From positions 1-58,891 of the forward strand of contig LFLF01000007.1 in the NCBI GenBank assembly GCA_001184395.1: a DNA stretch of 58,891 bases, written 5' to 3'. Both the position numbers and the translations under genes were made by a program. Origin of the DNA: Candidatus Paraburkholderia calva (lineage in GTDB: Bacteria > Pseudomonadota > Gammaproteobacteria > Burkholderiales > Burkholderiaceae). Under the pieces are notes generated by a model. It was given only the letters and a program-made list of their open reading frames with translations. It was not told the DNA's origin and ran no database searches. The first letter of the stretch is position 1. Each line of letters starts with the position of its first letter. Shown piece after piece: positions 1-11,015 of this stretch.

Positions 1-321
1 GAGCAAGGCGTCTATGGAGATAGCGCCTATGCGAGCCAGAAAGCGCTGATGCGTGGCAAGGCCGCCAAGGCACGCGACTTCACCAATCAGCGTACGCGTC
101 GGGCGGGCGAAATTGACAAGGTAGCGCGCGGCAAGAATCGCAACAAGTCGAAGATCGGTGCTCGCGTTGAGCAGGGGTTTGCTGTTGTCAAACGCCTGTG
201 GGGCTTCACGAAGGTGCGCTATCGGGGTCTGGCGAAGAACGCCAATCGGGCTTTCGTTGCGCTGGCGTTGACCAACGTTTATCTTTCGCGCAAGCGATTG
301 ATGGCACAGGTTCGCCCGTAA
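1..321 (+). CDS. IS5-family DDE transposase, C-terminal part
   Basis: The frame is open from base 1 to TAA at 321, giving about 106 residues of the catalytic C-terminus. It begins EQGVYGDSAYAS, around the second catalytic aspartate. It later shows VEQGFAVVKRLWG, where the glutamate and the lysine seven residues further match the E-(6)-K part of the IS4/IS5 signature. The protein catalyses cut-and-paste movement of its own element. The N-terminus is outside the window, and nothing in the visible part is broken. Confidence 0.88.
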   Translation, partial: EQGVYGDSAYASQKALMRGKAAKARDFTNQRTRRAGEIDKVARGKNRNKSKIGARVEQGFAVVKRLWGFTKVRYRGLAKNANRAFVALALTNVYLSRKRLMAQVRP

Positions 322-456
322 TGGGGGAAAGCGGGCCGCAGGCCCAGGCGCAACACCCTGGTGGACCGGAAATCCAGGCGCAAAGCCTCACTCACGATGA
401 ATCTGCCGCTATTTGCGCCTGAATCGATGAATACAACCGGCTGCTTCAGCGTTGCC
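1..456 (+). mobile_element. IS5-family insertion sequence, 3' part (left copy)
   Basis: The window opens inside a transposase gene and the element continues past its stop to 456. It ends in the terminal sequence that reads GGCAACGCTGAAGCAGCC on the minus strand. The bases next to it, 457-460, are CTAA, which fits the YTAR target preference known for the IS5 group. The same 3' end reappears inverted at 58747-58891 with two differences over about 145 bp, so the two ends are distinct copies. The 5' part lies outside the window. Confidence 0.9.
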
Positions 457-1088
457 CTAATCACAGAGGACCTCCGTCGCGATCCGCGTGAATTCGAACC
501 GGCGCGCATCATCGATGTAACCGCCATTGATTGCGTACGTCACAGCGCGAGAGATTTCGCGCTCATGTGTCTTCTGCGTGCTGGTTGCAGCGACAAGCGG
601 ACGATCGATATCGATCTTTGCCGCGACCTCGGACGTCTACATCGAAGATAAAACCTCCGCTGTCGATGCAGTATTCAGGGCTGGAATACGATCGGGGTCC
701 GAGATACTCGCCGCTACCTTCTTCATTTCGATGCGGCTGTGATTGAAATACGCCGGATCGGTCTACCATGACTCACTGTATGTATGACGAGGGATTGATC
801 CATCTTCGAAATGCCCAATAATCCGCATAATTGCTGCAGCCGGTCAGTTGCTTGAAGAGGTTCGAGTTGAGATCGGCACTTCCGTCGCTCTTTCTTACGA
901 CTGTCCATGATGGCGTCTCTTGCTACCCGATAGGCCATGACTTCGCCATCGGCGATCGCACGAACAGGCTCGGTTTGGCCTGATCCGCTGAAGGGGATGA
1001 GATGCATACCGCAGTGCCAGTGGCGATCAAACGCGACAGGAAATACGCCGTGATGCACAGGTTCGAAATCATCCACAGCGTCCATCAT
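457..1088 (-). pseudogene. Decayed M23-peptidase-like gene truncated by the IS
   Basis: On the minus strand a 121-codon frame starts at 1088. It contains FDRHWHCGMHL and VRAIADGEVMAYRVA, resembling the N-terminal fold of M23-type cell-wall peptidases. After about 740 the likely reading moves to another frame (DPAYFNHSRIE, then SDPDRIPALNTAS), meets an internal TAG near 640, and ends with REISRAVTYAINGGYIDDA. The final TAG at 457-459 is formed by the CTAA bordering the IS, so the insertion cut the 3' end. The family is a tentative call. It could be a relic of a secreted peptidoglycan-active effector, but no intact partner is present. Confidence 0.45.
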
Positions 1089-1330
1089 GGGATCGATCTT
1101 CCACCTTTCAGTGGGCGTGACAAGACCTTCGGCGGGTAAAAAAGGGCGGGCTGATAATCACGTCTCGACACATGTGATTCCGCAATCGTCATGCAGCGAT
1201 CAGACATTGTCGTTCCTGACTACGGCCAAAATAAGTGCTTCGAATTGCTAAGTAGACGATTTCAGAATTGTCGTAGATTTCATGCCTTAGTTGTCGTGCA
1301 ATCCTTGCGAAAAGCAACTGCCGAAAAGTA
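1089..1330. other. Non-coding gap, no gene seen
   Basis: No frame here has recognisable protein similarity. The stretch separates the IS-linked relic from the terminator of the sec operon and is probably a remnant of a lost gene. Confidence 0.5.
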
Positions 1331-1360
1331 GAAAGCCAGCCAAAAGGCCGGCTTTCTTTG
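1331..1360 (-). terminator. Rho-independent terminator of the queA-secF operon
   Basis: An 11-bp inverted repeat (GAAAGCCAGCC / GGCCGGCTTTC, one mismatch) has a four-base loop. On the minus strand it is followed by TACTTTT. It lies 21 bases beyond the secF stop. Confidence 0.75.
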
Positions 1361-1380
1361 TAGTTCGGGTCAGGCGGAAA

Positions 1381-2331
1381 TCAAACCTGCGCCCCCGCAT
1401 TCGGATCGTTCGGATCCAACTTGTCCAACTTGTCCTTCACCAGGTCTTCGCGCTTCACGCCGAACCACATCGCCAGCGCGGCAGCCACGAACACCGATGA
1501 GTAGATGCCAAACAGAATGCCGACAGTGAGCGCCAGCGCGAAGTAGTGAAGCGTCGGGCCGCCGAAGAAGAACATCGACAGCACCATCATTTCCGTACAA
1601 CCGTGGGTGATGATGGTCCGCGATATCGTCGACGTGATCGCGTGGTTGATCACTTCCATCACGGTCATCTTGCGCTGCTTGCGGAAGGTTTCACGAATCC
1701 GGTCGAAGATAACCACCGACTCGTTCACCGAATAGCCGAGCACCGCGAGAATCGCCGCCAGCACCGACAGCGAGAACTCCCACTGAAAGAAGGCGAAGAA
1801 GCCGAGAATGATCACCACGTCGTGCAGGTTCGCAATGATGCCCGCCACCGCGTACTTCCATTCGAAGCGGAACGACAGGTAGATCACGATGCCGATCACC
1901 ACGCACGCGAGCGCCGCCATCCCGTTCGTCACCAGTTCCTTGCCGACCTGGGGACCCACGAACTCCACACGCTGCAAGGTGACCGACGCGTTGTCGGCCT
2001 TGAGCGCGCTCATCACCTGATCGCTCTGCTGCGCGGACGTCAGGCCCTGCTTCAGCGACAGACGGATCAGCACGTCACGCGAAGTGCCGAAGTTCTGCAC
2101 CTGCGCGTCGGCATAGCCAAGCTTGCTCATGGTCGCACGAATCGGCTCGGGTGAAATGGCTTGCGGATACTGTACCTCGACGACCGTTCCGCCGGTAAAC
2201 TCCACCGACAGATGCAGCCCCTTGTGCGCGAGGAAAAAAATGGCCGCGAGGAACGTCACGAGCGACACCACGTTGAAAATCAACGCGCGTTCCATGAACG
2301 GTATGTCGCAGCGAATACGGAAGAATTCCAT
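1381..2331 (-). CDS. secF: Protein translocase subunit SecF
   Basis: SecF pairs with SecD and YajC at the SecYEG channel and uses the proton gradient to help pull exported proteins across the inner membrane. The 316-residue product has the family length. It has an N-terminal membrane segment at about residues 15-36, the conserved VEFTGGT at 43-49 opening the periplasmic domain, and a cluster of C-terminal membrane helices. The motif NESVVIFDRIRETF lies in the conserved helix region. The ATG at 2331 is 27 bases downstream of the secD stop, so it is the distal gene of queA-tgt-yajC-secD-secF. It appears intact. Confidence 0.96.
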   Translation of the reverse strand: MEFFRIRCDIPFMERALIFNVVSLVTFLAAIFFLAHKGLHLSVEFTGGTVVEVQYPQAISPEPIRATMSKLGYADAQVQNFGTSRDVLIRLSLKQGLTSAQQSDQVMSALKADNASVTLQRVEFVGPQVGKELVTNGMAALACVVIGIVIYLSFRFEWKYAVAGIIANLHDVVIILGFFAFFQWEFSLSVLAAILAVLGYSVNESVVIFDRIRETFRKQRKMTVMEVINHAITSTISRTIITHGCTEMMVLSMFFFGGPTLHYFALALTVGILFGIYSSVFVAAALAMWFGVKREDLVKDKLDKLDPNDPNAGAQV

Positions 2332-2358
2332 TTTTAATCTCTCCGGGACTCAGCGGAC

Positions 2359-4434
2359 TCAGTGCGACTGGCCCGGTTTCTGTTGATCGACGCCCAGGCC
2401 CGAACGGCGGCGCACGGTCGGCTTGCCGCTACGTGTGGGCGCCGCGCTTGCGCCGGCCTGTGCGCGCGGCGCGGCGACGGCCTTCTTCTTGCCCTTGGCG
2501 GTCTGCACGATTTCATCGACGGGCGACTCGTCGCCGCGTTGGGCCGCGAGGTAAACCGACGCGGCCGCTTCGGCGTCGCCGCCTTCCGGCCGCCACACCT
2601 GACCGATCGCCAGCGTCTTCAGCTTCTTCTTGCCGCCGTACCAGAGGTTCACGAGACCGCGCGAGAAGAACACCGCCGAGAACATCGACGTTAGAATGCC
2701 GATACAGTGCACCACCGCGAAGCCGCGCACCGGACCCGAGCCAAACGCGAGCAGCGCGAGACCGGCGATCAGCGTCGTGACGTTCGAATCGAGAATGGTC
2801 GCCCACGCGTGCGTGAAGCCTTCCTGAATCGCGGTCTGCGGCGGCGCGCCGTTGCGCAGTTCTTCGCGGATACGCTCGTTGATTAGCATGTTCGCGTCGA
2901 TCGCCATACCGAGTGCGAGCGCGATAGCGGCGATACCCGGCAGCGTCAGCGTGGCCTGTAGCATGGACAGCACCGCGATCAGCAGCAGCAGGTTCACCGA
3001 CAGCGCGATCATCGAGAACAGGCCGAACAGCAGGTAGTACGCGAGCATGAACAGGGCGATGGCGGCGAAGCCGTACTGCACCGAATCGAAGCCCTTCTTG
3101 ATGTTGTCCGCGCCGAGGCTCGGACCGACAGTGCGTTCTTCGATGATGTCCATCGGCGCCGCCAGCGAACCGGCGCGCAACAGCAGCGCGAGGTCGGTCG
3201 CGGCTTGTGCGGTCGACTGGCCGGTAATCTGGAAGCGGTCACCCAGTTCCGACTGGATGTTCGCCACCGTCAGCACTTCGCCCTTGCCCTTCTCGAACAG
3301 TACCATCGCCATCGGCTTGCCGATGTTGTCACGCGACACGCTCGCAATCGCACGGCCACCGGCCGAGTCGAGGCGGATATTCACCGACGGACGCTGATGA
3401 TCGTCGAAGCCCGCCGATGCATCGATGATGCGGTCGCCGGTGAAGATCACCTGCTTGCGCACCGCCACGCGACGGTCGCCTTGCTTGAACGCATCGTCGC
3501 CCGGCGGCACCGGGTCGTTCGGGCCGATGACGGTATTGACCGGATCGGCGAGGCGCGCTTCGAGCGTCGCCGTGCGGCCGATGATGTCCTTCGCCTTCGC
3601 AGTGTCCTGCACGCCCGGCAGTTCGACCACGATGCGGTCGGCGCCTTGCTGCTGGATCACCGGCTCAGCCACGCCGAGTTCGTTGACGCGGTTATGCAGC
3701 GTCGTGATGTTCTGCTTAAACGCACCGTCCTCGACGATCTTCTGCGCCGCGGGCGTGAAGGTGCCGACTACCTGGACGCCGTCGCTGCCCTGACGTGTCG
3801 CCCATTGCAGTTCGGACACGCCGGTCTGGAGCAGGGTGCGCGCGTTGTCCGCCGTCGCCTGGTCCGCGAAATTCACCACGACCGACTGCGCGACCCGATT
3901 CACGCCGCCATCGCGGATATTGCGATCGCGCAGATAGGTGCGTGCATCGGCGGCATCGGAGTCGAGCTTCTTGTTGAGCGCACCGGCCATGTCCACTTGC
4001 AGCAGGAAGTGCACGCCGCCGCGCAGGTCCAGACCGAGATACATCGGCAGCGCGTGCAGCGCCGTCAGCCAGCCCGGCGAGGCGCTCTGCAGGTTCAGCG
4101 CGACGATGAACTGCGGATCGGTGGGGTCGGTGTTGAGCGACTTGGTGAGCAGGTCCTTCACGCGCAGTTGCGTGTCGGTGTCTTTCAGGCGCACGCGGAT
4201 GTTCGCGTTCATCTGCGAGTTGTCGAAGGTGACTTTGTCAGCCTTGATGTTGCTCGCGGAAAGGGCACTTTCGACGTTCGCGAGCGTGCTCGAGTCGAGC
4301 TTGACCGTGGCCTTACCGCTCGACACCTGCACCGCGGGCGCTTCGCCACCGAAGAAATTGGGCAGCGTGTACACGAGGCCGATGATGAGCGCCACCAGCA
4401 TCACGACATACTTCCAGAGGGGATAACGATTCAT
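2359..4434 (-). CDS. secD: Protein translocase subunit SecD
   Basis: SecD is the larger RND-like subunit of the SecDF-YajC accessory complex in the inner membrane. The 691-residue product has a first membrane helix near residues 8-26, the hallmark LGLDLRGGVHF at 133-143, and a large periplasmic domain. The C-terminal membrane bundle carries GMAIDANMLINERIREE. The protein is longer than E. coli SecD (615 aa) because of a cytoplasmic C-terminal tail of about 75 residues rich in Ala, Lys, Arg and Pro. The tail is probably lineage-specific. The gene sits between yajC and secF on the same strand and is intact. Confidence 0.97.
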   Translation of the reverse strand: MNRYPLWKYVVMLVALIIGLVYTLPNFFGGEAPAVQVSSGKATVKLDSSTLANVESALSASNIKADKVTFDNSQMNANIRVRLKDTDTQLRVKDLLTKSLNTDPTDPQFIVALNLQSASPGWLTALHALPMYLGLDLRGGVHFLLQVDMAGALNKKLDSDAADARTYLRDRNIRDGGVNRVAQSVVVNFADQATADNARTLLQTGVSELQWATRQGSDGVQVVGTFTPAAQKIVEDGAFKQNITTLHNRVNELGVAEPVIQQQGADRIVVELPGVQDTAKAKDIIGRTATLEARLADPVNTVIGPNDPVPPGDDAFKQGDRRVAVRKQVIFTGDRIIDASAGFDDHQRPSVNIRLDSAGGRAIASVSRDNIGKPMAMVLFEKGKGEVLTVANIQSELGDRFQITGQSTAQAATDLALLLRAGSLAAPMDIIEERTVGPSLGADNIKKGFDSVQYGFAAIALFMLAYYLLFGLFSMIALSVNLLLLIAVLSMLQATLTLPGIAAIALALGMAIDANMLINERIREELRNGAPPQTAIQEGFTHAWATILDSNVTTLIAGLALLAFGSGPVRGFAVVHCIGILTSMFSAVFFSRGLVNLWYGGKKKLKTLAIGQVWRPEGGDAEAAASVYLAAQRGDESPVDEIVQTAKGKKKAVAAPRAQAGASAAPTRSGKPTVRRRSGLGVDQQKPGQSH

Positions 4435-4561
4435 GGGGATGGCCGAACGGATAGTTAGCTGCGGGGGAGAGTGCGTCCGGCGTTATGCGCGATGAGCCGG
4501 TGGTGCGAGCCGTGGACTCGGTGAGCGAGGCCGCGCCGGACGCAGTGGAACTGTTCTGGCC

Positions 4562-4891
4562 TTACAGCGACTTGATGGTGCCCTTCGGGAGGATGGTCGT
4601 CACGGATGCCTTCTGGATTGTGATCTCCGTGCCTTCGGCGATTTCCACGCCGACATACGCTTCCGATACCTTGGTGATCTTGCCGACGATGCCGCCGTTG
4701 GTCACGACTTCGTCGCCCTTGGCCATGGCGGCGATCATGTTGCGATGCTCCTTCTGACGCTTCATCTGCGGACGGATCATGATTAAGTACAGCACCGCGA
4801 ACATCAGGATCAGCGGCAGGAAACTCATCAGCTGGGATTCCGCGCCACCCGCGGATGCGCCTTGTGCAAAGGCATTGGAAATGAACGACAC
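4562..4891 (-). CDS. yajC: Sec translocase accessory subunit YajC
   Basis: This is a small inner-membrane protein of the SecDF-YajC holotranslocon. It is 109 residues with one membrane helix (about residues 24-40, LMSFLPLILMFAVLYLIMI) followed by the conserved RPQMKRQKEH and a basic cytoplasmic domain. The start is a GTG at 4891, chosen because GGAGAG lies about seven bases upstream and the family N-terminus (MSFISNAFAQ) begins there. The gene is the third of queA-tgt-yajC-secD-secF. Confidence 0.95.
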   Translation of the reverse strand: MSFISNAFAQGASAGGAESQLMSFLPLILMFAVLYLIMIRPQMKRQKEHRNMIAAMAKGDEVVTNGGIVGKITKVSEAYVGVEIAEGTEITIQKASVTTILPKGTIKSL

Positions 4892-5087
4892 GTTGGTCTC
4901 TCCGAGTTTACGTTTTGGTACTTCTAAAAAACAGGCTTCTGGTAACTGACTGGAAGTTAACTGGGTATTTTATCACTCGCACCGTACGGCCCACGGCGGA
5001 ATGCGCTTTGTCATCAAGCCGTTACAGCCGTTTGACGGCGTACGACGCAAGCATTAGAAAAATAATTGTAATGCTTGCCGGCCGCGC

Positions 5088-7345
<2,258 letters not shown>

Positions 7346-7417
7346 GGCGTGAACGAGGCACGAACGAACGCAAAAGCGCGCCAAACAAACCCCATATTGT
7401 ACTTGTGAAGAGAGTCA

Positions 7418-9592
7418 ATGCCCCTGTCCGATCGCCGACCCGCCGCTTCGACCGAACCGCTTGCCGAAGAGACGGGCGCCGCGGCGCCCGCGCGCAAGCG
7501 TGCGAAGGCGAACGACAAGCCGAAGGCCATCGTCAAGACCGCGGACAAGCTCGCGAGGCTCGGCCTGAAATCGGACATCGATCTGGTCTTGCATTTGCCG
7601 GTGCGCTACGAGGACGAAACGCAGCTCACGCCTGTCGGCGAACTGATTCCCGGCGATGTGGCGCAGACCGAAGGCGTCGTGTTCGACAACGAGATCGCTT
7701 ACCGGCCACGCCGGCAGTTGCTGGTGAAACTCCACGACGACGCTGGCGACGAACTCACGCTGCGCTTTCTCAACTTCTACGGCTCGCAAGTGCAGCAGAT
7801 GGCGATCGGCAAGCGTCTGCGTGTGCGCGGCGACGTGCGCAGCGGCTTTTTCGGGCTGGAGATGGTTCATCCCACGGTGCGCCCGGTCGACGACGACACG
7901 CCGCTGCCGCAAGCGCTGACGCCGGTATACCCGTCGACGGCGGGCATCTCGCAGGCATATCTGCGCAAAGCGATCGACAACGCGCTGTCGCGCGTCGTGC
8001 TGCCGGAACTGCTGCCGGAAAAGATCGCCAACGCCCATCTGAAGCCGCTGAACGTCCCCGGTCTGCTCGATGCCGTCAAAACGCTGCATCATCCGCGCGC
8101 GGATTCGGACGAAACTACGCTGATCGACGGCACGCATCCGGCGTGGACGCGCATCAAGTTCGAGGAATTGCTCGCGCAGCAATTGTCGCTCAAGCGTGCG
8201 CACGAGGAGCGCCGCACGCGCGCCGCGCCCGCCATGCCGCGCCGTTCGTTCACGGACGAGGCATCGCTCGTCACGCGCCTGTTGAAAGCGCTGCCGTTCG
8301 CGCTGACCGGCGCGCAGCAGCGCGTGGTCGCGGAAATCGGCGGCGAACTGACGCTCGCGCATCCGATGCAGCGGCTGCTGCAGGGCGATGTCGGCAGCGG
8401 CAAGACCATCGTCGCGGCGCTGGCGGTGGCGCAGGCCATCGACGCCGGATATCAGGCCGCGCTCATGGCGCCGACCGAAATCCTCGCGGAACAGCACGCG
8501 CGCAAGCTGCGCGGCTGGCTGGAGCCGCTCGGCATGTCCGTGGCGTGGCTCGCCGGGAGCCTCAAGGCGAAGGAAAAGCGCGCGGCGCTCGAAGCGGCGG
8601 CGTTCGGCACCGCGCATCTGATCATCGGCACGCACGCGATCATTCAGGATGCGGTCGAGTTTGCGCGCCTCGGTCTCGTGATCATCGACGAACAGCACCG
8701 CTTCGGCGTCGCGCAGCGTCTCGCGCTGCGCGCCAAGGCGCTGAACGCGGCGGATGGCCGCGCCGACTTCCAGCCGCATCAACTCATGATGTCCGCAACG
8801 CCGATCCCGCGCACGCTCGCCATGACTTACTACGCGGACCTGGACGTTTCCACCATCGAGGAACTGCCGCCCGGCCGCACGCCGATCCTTACCAAGATCG
8901 TCTCCGACGGACGCCGCGACGAGATCATCGCGCGGGTACGTCAGGCGGTGCTGACGGGGCGTCAGGTGTACTGGGTGTGTCCGCTGATCGAGGAAAGCGA
9001 GACGCTCCAGCTTCAGACCGCCGTCGAGACTTACGAAACGCTCGCCGCCGCGCTGCCGGAACTGCGCGTCGGACTCGTGCACGGCCGGCTCGCGCCCGCG
9101 GAAAAAGCCGCCGTGATGGACGCCTTCGCGCGCAACGAAGTGCAGTTGCTGGTTGCGACTACGGTGATCGAAGTCGGCGTGGACGTGCCGAACGCGTCGC
9201 TGATGGTGACCGAGCACGCGGAGCGCTTCGGACTCGCGCAGTTGCACCAGTTGCGCGGGCGCGTGGGGCGCGGCAGCGCGGCGTCGGTGTGCGTGCTGAT
9301 GTACGCGAATCCGCTCTCGCAGACCGCCCGCGAGCGTCTGAAAATGATGCGCGAGACCACCGACGGCTTCGAAATCGCGCGTCGCGATCTGGAGATTCGT
9401 GGTCCCGGCGAATTCCTCGGCGCGCGCCAGTCGGGCGAGGCGATGCTGCGTTTCGCGAGCCTGGAAAACGACGGCTGGCTGATCGAACCCGCGCGCGAAG
9501 CCGCCGACGCCATGCTCAAGTCGTTCCCGGACGCGGTCGCGAGCCATCTGGCGCGCTGGCTCGGCGTACGTGAGCAGTATCTGAAAGCCTGA
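7418..9592 (+). CDS. recG: ATP-dependent DNA helicase RecG
   Basis: RecG remodels stalled replication forks and branch-migrates Holliday junctions. The 724-residue protein has an Ala/Arg-rich N-terminal extension of about 35 residues and an OB-fold wedge domain (about 60-180). The SF2 helicase core carries Walker A GDVGSGKT at 323-330 and the DEQH box at 424-427. Later motifs SATPIPRTLAM and QLHQLRGRVGRG are present. The C-terminal TRG region follows (ETTDGFEIARRDLEIRGPGEFLG). ATG at 7418. It is intact, unlike several neighbours. Confidence 0.97.
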   Translation: MPLSDRRPAASTEPLAEETGAAAPARKRAKANDKPKAIVKTADKLARLGLKSDIDLVLHLPVRYEDETQLTPVGELIPGDVAQTEGVVFDNEIAYRPRRQLLVKLHDDAGDELTLRFLNFYGSQVQQMAIGKRLRVRGDVRSGFFGLEMVHPTVRPVDDDTPLPQALTPVYPSTAGISQAYLRKAIDNALSRVVLPELLPEKIANAHLKPLNVPGLLDAVKTLHHPRADSDETTLIDGTHPAWTRIKFEELLAQQLSLKRAHEERRTRAAPAMPRRSFTDEASLVTRLLKALPFALTGAQQRVVAEIGGELTLAHPMQRLLQGDVGSGKTIVAALAVAQAIDAGYQAALMAPTEILAEQHARKLRGWLEPLGMSVAWLAGSLKAKEKRAALEAAAFGTAHLIIGTHAIIQDAVEFARLGLVIIDEQHRFGVAQRLALRAKALNAADGRADFQPHQLMMSATPIPRTLAMTYYADLDVSTIEELPPGRTPILTKIVSDGRRDEIIARVRQAVLTGRQVYWVCPLIEESETLQLQTAVETYETLAAALPELRVGLVHGRLAPAEKAAVMDAFARNEVQLLVATTVIEVGVDVPNASLMVTEHAERFGLAQLHQLRGRVGRGSAASVCVLMYANPLSQTARERLKMMRETTDGFEIARRDLEIRGPGEFLGARQSGEAMLRFASLENDGWLIEPAREAADAMLKSFPDAVASHLARWLGVREQYLKA

Positions 9593-9752
9593 TGATTGTG
9601 AATTTGAAGGCGTTTTGTCTGTCTCTAATTTGATGTCTGCGTTGATGTCTGCGCGGACCCCCGCGCCGCGCTTTTCGAGACGAGTTGTGGAACGGCGGGT
9701 CGTGGATTGTATAACTCAAATCTATCAAATCAACGTATTTCATTGGCCTCTA

Positions 9753-10712
9753 ATGACGCTCACTGAACTGAAGTACATCGTTGCCGTCGCGCGCGAAAGG
9801 CATTTCGGCCACGCCGCCGAGGCGTGCTTCGTCAGCCAGCCGACCTTGTCGGTGGCAATCAAAAAGCTCGAAGACGAACTCAATGTGCAGATCTTCGAGC
9901 GCGGCACGAGCGAAGTCAGCGTGACACCAATCGGCGAACAGATCGTCACGCAGGCGCAGCGCGTGCTCGAGCAGACGCTCGCCATCAAGGAAATCGCCAA
10001 ACAGGGCAAGGACCCGCTGGTGGGTCCGCTGCGGCTCGGCGTCATCTACACGATCGGGCCGTATCTACTGCCAACGCTCGTCAAGCAGATGATCAAGTCG
10101 GTGCCGCAAATGCCGCTGATGCTTCAGGAAAACTACACGCTCAAGCTGATCGAGTTGCTGAAGCTGGGCGAAATCGACGTTGCGATCATGGCGCTGCCGT
10201 TCCCCGAAACCGGCCTGATAGTGCGCGCGCTTTACGACGAGCCGTTCGTCGTCGCGATGCCTTCGGGTCACGCCTGGGAAAACCGTCCGAGGATCGACCC
10301 CAACGATCTCAAGCAGGAAACCATGCTGCTTCTCGGCAGCGGCCATTGCTTCCGCGATCACGTCCTCGGCGTGTGTCCGGAACTGATGCACTTTTCGCAG
10401 AACGCGGACGGCATCCAGAAGACGTTCGAAGGGTCGTCGCTGGAAACCATCCGGCATATGGTCGCGAGCGGCGTGGGCATCACGGTGTTGCCGCGCATGT
10501 CGGTGCATGAGGTGAAGCCGCACGCGACGGCCATTGATTCCGGGCTGCTGAGCTACGTCCCGTTCGATGAACCCGTGCCCGACCGTCGTGTGGTGCTGGC
10601 GTGGCGCAAGAGCTTCACGCGGATGCCGGTCATCGACGCCATCTGCGATGCAATCGCGAATTGCGATTTGCCGGGCGTCCGGAAACTGGATATGCCGGTC
10701 GCGATGAACTGA
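9753..10712 (+). CDS. oxyR: Hydrogen-peroxide sensor OxyR (LysR family)
   Basis: OxyR is a cytoplasmic regulator switched on by a disulfide formed under peroxide. The 319-residue product starts at MTLTELKYIVAVARERHFG. The winged-helix DNA-binding region spans about residues 1-60 (QPTLSVAIKKLEDEL recognition helix). Both redox cysteines are in place: C199 in GSGHCFRDH and C208 in GVCPELMHF, at the same positions as E. coli OxyR. A longer upstream frame exists but lacks family similarity. It lies downstream of recG and directly upstream of a catalase pseudogene that was probably one of its targets. Confidence 0.96.
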   Translation: MTLTELKYIVAVARERHFGHAAEACFVSQPTLSVAIKKLEDELNVQIFERGTSEVSVTPIGEQIVTQAQRVLEQTLAIKEIAKQGKDPLVGPLRLGVIYTIGPYLLPTLVKQMIKSVPQMPLMLQENYTLKLIELLKLGEIDVAIMALPFPETGLIVRALYDEPFVVAMPSGHAWENRPRIDPNDLKQETMLLLGSGHCFRDHVLGVCPELMHFSQNADGIQKTFEGSSLETIRHMVASGVGITVLPRMSVHEVKPHATAIDSGLLSYVPFDEPVPDRRVVLAWRKSFTRMPVIDAICDAIANCDLPGVRKLDMPVAMN

Positions 10713-10730
10713 GTCGCCGAAGCGTCATCG

Positions 10731-10758
10731 AAACGCCGCGCCACGTGCGCGGCGTTTT
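10731..10758 (+). terminator. Rho-independent terminator of oxyR
   Basis: The stem AACGCCGCG / CGCGGCGTT encloses a short loop and is followed by TTTT. It begins 19 bases after the oxyR stop. Confidence 0.85.
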
Positions 10759-10789
10759 GCATTCTTGGGGCCAGAGTCGCGTCTATGGA

Positions 10790-10828
10790 ATAGATAAATT
10801 TAATCGAATTAAAACTATCGATAGTTTT
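10790..10828. promoter_or_regulatory. AT-rich palindromic element before the catalase relic
   Basis: In GC-rich surroundings this 39-bp stretch is strongly AT-rich. It holds ATAG at 10790-10793 and a perfect 18-bp palindrome, AAAACTATCGATAGTTTT, at 10811-10828. ATAG/CTAT half-sites are the building blocks of OxyR operators. The spacing here does not match the standard four-tetrad array, so OxyR binding is an inference from position between oxyR and katA. The wider stretch 10759-11015 holds no convincing gene. Confidence 0.45.
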
Positions 10829-11015
10829 TTTAGAGTCGTCGTCTCATTCGCTAACGCATCTAACGATGACACCATGACTACCATAAAACAAGCCGCCGCT
10901 CGCTGGGACGCCGTTCGCGAAGTCGCGCTGAATATCCTCGCCGATTTCGCCCGCGTCGCAGCCTGAGCGTGCCGCCCGATTCACTCATCCCACGCAAACG
11001 CACAAGATCAGGAGC

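Noticed and set aside
3205-4458. A 417-codon plus-strand frame opposite secD
   Set aside because: It is a shadow of secD with Arg/His/Val-rich text and no family similarity.
7415-9547. A 710-codon minus-strand open frame opposite recG
   Set aside because: It mirrors recG codon by codon in GC-rich DNA, has His/Arg-rich low-similarity text and no family motif.
10874-10966. A 30-residue frame (MTTIKQAAARWD start) upstream of the catalase relic
   Set aside because: No ribosome-binding site and no known family. It could be a leader peptide, but nothing supports that beyond position.
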